Positions 43,247 to 45,600 of a stretch of DNA of 45,600 bases are shown here, piece after piece (the first letter of the stretch is position 1; each line of letters opens with the position of its first letter). Source of the DNA: Synechococcus sp. UW140 (GTDB lineage: Bacteria > Cyanobacteriota > Cyanobacteriia > PCC-6307 > Cyanobiaceae). The notes under the pieces are model-generated. The model searched no databases. It was not told the DNA's origin and was given only the letters and a program-made list of their open reading frames with translations. Made by a program: the position numbers and the translations under genes. The stretch is taken from positions 1-45,600 of the forward strand of contig CAMCQR010000007.1 of NCBI GenBank assembly GCA_945877115.1, in the 5' to 3' direction.

Positions 43247-45475
43247 TCAGACCGGCAGCCGGGAGATCTGCAGTTCCTTGTTCATGACCCGCAGCCGTTG
43301 GAGGTCGGTAAAGACCGCCTCGGGCATCCCCTTGGGAAGATCGACGGTGGAATGGCCCTCGTAGATACGGATGCGGCCGATGGATCGCCCGGTGAGACCA
43401 GCTTCATTGGCGATCGCACCGACGATGTTGCCGGGCCTGACATGGTCGCGCCAGCCCACCTCAAGACGGAAACGCTCCAGATGGGCTTCCGGGGGGGATT
43501 CGGGACGGTCTGGATCGGAGCGATCGTTATCGCGACGGTCGCGGCCGCCATCGCGACCCCCATCCCGGCCGCCGTCGCGATCGCGGCGGAATTCGCCACT
43601 GCGGCCATCGCGGCGTCCGTCGCCACCGCGGCTCTCCAGGACTCGGCCAGCCGAGGTACCCCACCGCTGTTCGCTCTTGAGCAACAGTGGTTTGCCAGCC
43701 AGGCTCAGCTCAAGGGCCGCTAAGGCAAGCACCGCTGGGGTGCAGTCAAGTTCCTGGCCAAGCCGCTGCAACACCTCCGAGAGCAGGGCCCGCTCCTCGG
43801 TTGTGGTGGTGGGTTGCTGCACGGTGCCGGCCAGCCGTTGGTGCAGGCGGTCGAGACGGTGCTGATGGATGGCCGCATTGGAGGGCACATCCATGGGCTC
43901 AATTGGCTGGCCCACGGCCCGCTCCATGCCGCCCAGGAAACGCCGTTCCCGCGGCGTCAGGAACAGAATGGCGTCGCCGCTGCGGCCGGCCCGGCCGGTA
44001 CGACCGATGCGGTGGACGTAGGCCTCACCGTCAAAGGGCACGTCGTAATTGATGACGAGCGAAATGCGTTCGACATCCAGGCCCCGGGCCGCCACATCGG
44101 TGGCGACGAGCACATTCACCTGGCCATCGCGCAGCCGTTGGATGGTGCGCTCCCTGAGGGTCTGGGGCACATCGCCGTTGAGCACCGCCACGTCGTAACC
44201 GTGTTCTTCGAGGGCTTCGGCAACGGTGAGGCTGACCGCTTTGGTGCGGGCAAAGATGATGACGCCTTCACTGCCTTCGGCCTCCAGCACCCGTTCGAGG
44301 GCCTCCAGCTTCTGGGGCGCCTGGACGAGGATGTAACGCTGGCGGATGCGACGGCCATCGGCACCCTTGGTTCGAATCGTGACCTCAGCGGGATCCTGGA
44401 GGTATTTCTGGGAGAGGCGCCGGATCTCCGAAGGCATGGTGGCCGAAAAGAGCACGACCTGGCGGGGGCTGGGGAGCTGTTCGAGCACCCACTCGACATC
44501 GTCGATGAAGCCCATCCGCAGCATTTCGTCCGCCTCATCGAGCACGAGGGCCCGCAGACCGGAGACATCCAAGGTGCCCTGGCGGATGTGGTCCATGACC
44601 CGGCCCGGGGTGCCGACGACGATCTGGACGCCCCGGCGCAGGTGCTGGATCTGGTCGCGGAAATCGGCGCCGCCATAAACGGCCAACACGCGCACCTGGC
44701 TGAGCTGGGCCGCATAGGAATTAAAGGCTTCGGCCACCTGCATGGCCAGTTCCCGGGTGGGGGTGAGGACTAGCACCTGGGGCGTGCGCTGTTGGGGGTC
44801 CAGGCGCTCCAGCAGGGGCAGGGCAAAGGCGGCGGTCTTGCCGGTGCCGGTCTGGGCCTGGCCCACCAGGTCGCGGCCCAGCATCAGCTCGGGTATGGCG
44901 GCCCGCTGAATCGGCGAAGGATCCTGGAAGCCAATGGCCGCCAGACCGGAGAGGAGTTCGGGGCTGAGGCCGAAACCGTTGAAACCGGAGGCATCGGCTG
45001 CGGCAGGAGCCGTAGCGGCCTCCTGAGCCGCAACGGCCACGGGCTCGGCAACGAGCTCAGTTACAACAGTGGACTCGGAAGTGGGCTCGGACTCCAAGGC
45101 CGAAGCTTCCAAGGGCACCACCACAGGGTTTGGCTCGGCCCGAAGCTCAACCGTTAGGCCAGCAAGCCCCAATTCGCTAACAGCGGACAAGGCAGTGGGG
45201 GAAAGGTCAACGCTGCTGGGCACGACGCCTTCTGGTTGGACGCCGGTGGCGTTCTCAAGCAGGGCGGGGGAGGCCGCGTCAGTGTCTAGGCGCAGATCGG
45301 CGTTGGACGCCAGGGAATCGCTGACGTGAAGCGACACGTCAAGGTCGGCAGCGGGAAGGGCGCTGCCCAAAGAGGGATGGGTCAAAGAAGGGGGCCTGCG
45401 GGGCCAGTGATCCTTCAACGCAGGCACGCAGCGACCCTGGGTGAGAGAAGGATCTCCCGCGCTGCACCGCCTCAA
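43247..45475 (-). CDS. DEAD-box RNA helicase, DeaD/CsdA type
   Basis: This ATP-dependent RNA helicase is probably active in ribosome assembly, mRNA turnover or cold response. It shows a Q motif (FGLSPELLSGLAAIGFQDPS), motif I AQTGTGKT (about 205-212), DEAD in VLDEADEML, SAT, ARGLDVERI and HRIGRTGRAGR. A Gly/Arg/Asp-rich low-complexity stretch (about 615-655) is followed by a C-terminal DbpA-type RNA-binding domain. About 165 residues rich in Ala, Val, Glu and Ser precede the helicase core. That part has no ATG, so the start (TTG at 45475, or an internal GTG/TTG) is uncertain. Confidence 0.92.
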   Translation of the reverse strand: MRRCSAGDPSLTQGRCVPALKDHWPRRPPSLTHPSLGSALPAADLDVSLHVSDSLASNADLRLDTDAASPALLENATGVQPEGVVPSSVDLSPTALSAVSELGLAGLTVELRAEPNPVVVPLEASALESEPTSESTVVTELVAEPVAVAAQEAATAPAAADASGFNGFGLSPELLSGLAAIGFQDPSPIQRAAIPELMLGRDLVGQAQTGTGKTAAFALPLLERLDPQQRTPQVLVLTPTRELAMQVAEAFNSYAAQLSQVRVLAVYGGADFRDQIQHLRRGVQIVVGTPGRVMDHIRQGTLDVSGLRALVLDEADEMLRMGFIDDVEWVLEQLPSPRQVVLFSATMPSEIRRLSQKYLQDPAEVTIRTKGADGRRIRQRYILVQAPQKLEALERVLEAEGSEGVIIFARTKAVSLTVAEALEEHGYDVAVLNGDVPQTLRERTIQRLRDGQVNVLVATDVAARGLDVERISLVINYDVPFDGEAYVHRIGRTGRAGRSGDAILFLTPRERRFLGGMERAVGQPIEPMDVPSNAAIHQHRLDRLHQRLAGTVQQPTTTTEERALLSEVLQRLGQELDCTPAVLALAALELSLAGKPLLLKSEQRWGTSAGRVLESRGGDGRRDGRSGEFRRDRDGGRDGGRDGGRDRRDNDRSDPDRPESPPEAHLERFRLEVGWRDHVRPGNIVGAIANEAGLTGRSIGRIRIYEGHSTVDLPKGMPEAVFTDLQRLRVMNKELQISRLPV

Positions 45476-45542
45476 TTAAAGGTTTGAAGTTTTAACATTA
45501 CCACGTCGTCGGCCTGAAAGTTGTCGCCTGGGGTACCTGCCG

Positions 45543-45600
45543 TCAGGCCAGCTCGCACCGGCCGTAGTCATCCTCAAAGCGCTCAATATCGTCCTCGCTC
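45543..45600 (-). CDS. 3' end of a mannose-6-phosphate isomerase-type cupin gene (partial)
   Basis: The last 18 codons read SEDDIERFEDDYGRCELA before a TGA at 45545-45543; the rest lies outside the window. The EDDI-x-RFED-x-YGR ending is typical of the small cupin-type phosphomannose isomerases of cyanobacteria. That family interconverts fructose-6-phosphate and mannose-6-phosphate for GDP-sugar supply. The call rests on this short tail only. Confidence 0.55.
   Translation of the reverse strand, partial: SEDDIERFEDDYGRCELA

Noticed and set aside
43814-44773. 319-aa frame opposite the DEAD-box helicase
   Set aside because: Shadow of the helicase core.
1-45600. CRISPR arrays, rRNA and tRNA genes, intact IS elements
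   Set aside because: None was seen: no regularly spaced repeat array, no cloverleaf-like segment in the gaps I read, and no complete transposase.

Overview
The window comes from a unicellular cyanobacterium of the high-GC Synechococcus/Cyanobium type. The evidence is a 31-residue PetM (cytochrome b6f), a Ycf39-type photosystem II assembly protein, a CyanoP/PsbP lipoprotein, a fused thioredoxin reductase-thioredoxin (NTRC), GlcD of photorespiration, HemL of the C5 tetrapyrrole route, Dxr of the MEP pathway and several small cyanobacterial hypothetical proteins. No rRNA, tRNA, CRISPR array or intact insertion sequence was recognised.

Bases 1-13639 hold an ABC-transporter-dependent (group 2-like) capsule locus. 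A leftward operon (6240 down to 1) encodes a DUF1997-like protein, KpsM, KpsT, KpsE, a large GT2 glycosyltransferase and a PhyH-type dioxygenase cut by the left edge. A rightward pair encodes KpsC, with two Kdo-transferase modules, and a KpsS whose C-terminus carries a PlsC-like acyltransferase domain. A leftward OlsB-like N-acyltransferase gene ends 4 bases from that fusion gene. A glycosyltransferase and an outer-membrane polysaccharide export (OPX) protein follow. The first ~10.4 kb is visibly AT-richer than the rest. The Kdo-linker enzymes next to two lipid-acyltransferase modules suggest a capsule lipid anchor built or remodelled in an unusual way. This is the most interesting system in the window.

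Bases 13714-27615 are core genome: cysS, an 80-aa protein, dxr, a thioredoxin-like ferredoxin, a YheT-like hydrolase, an SF2 helicase with an odd 3' end, NTRC, infA, an RluE-like pseudouridine synthase, ycf39-petM, glcD and hemL.

Bases 27631-36845 are accessory. They hold a pentameric ligand-gated ion channel homologue, two tandem AraC-family regulators, a divergent cytosolic-type arylsulfatase, a membrane protein, a secreted protein with a PGP-CTERM-type sorting tail, an HpsJ-like membrane protein and a bestrophin-like membrane protein. Short direct repeats upstream of several of these genes are candidate operators.

Bases 36904-45600 return to core functions: recR-lipA, CyanoP, an RRM protein-ABC exporter-LCP gene row, small secreted and hypothetical proteins, a DeaD/CsdA RNA helicase and the last codons of a mannose-6-phosphate-isomerase-type cupin.
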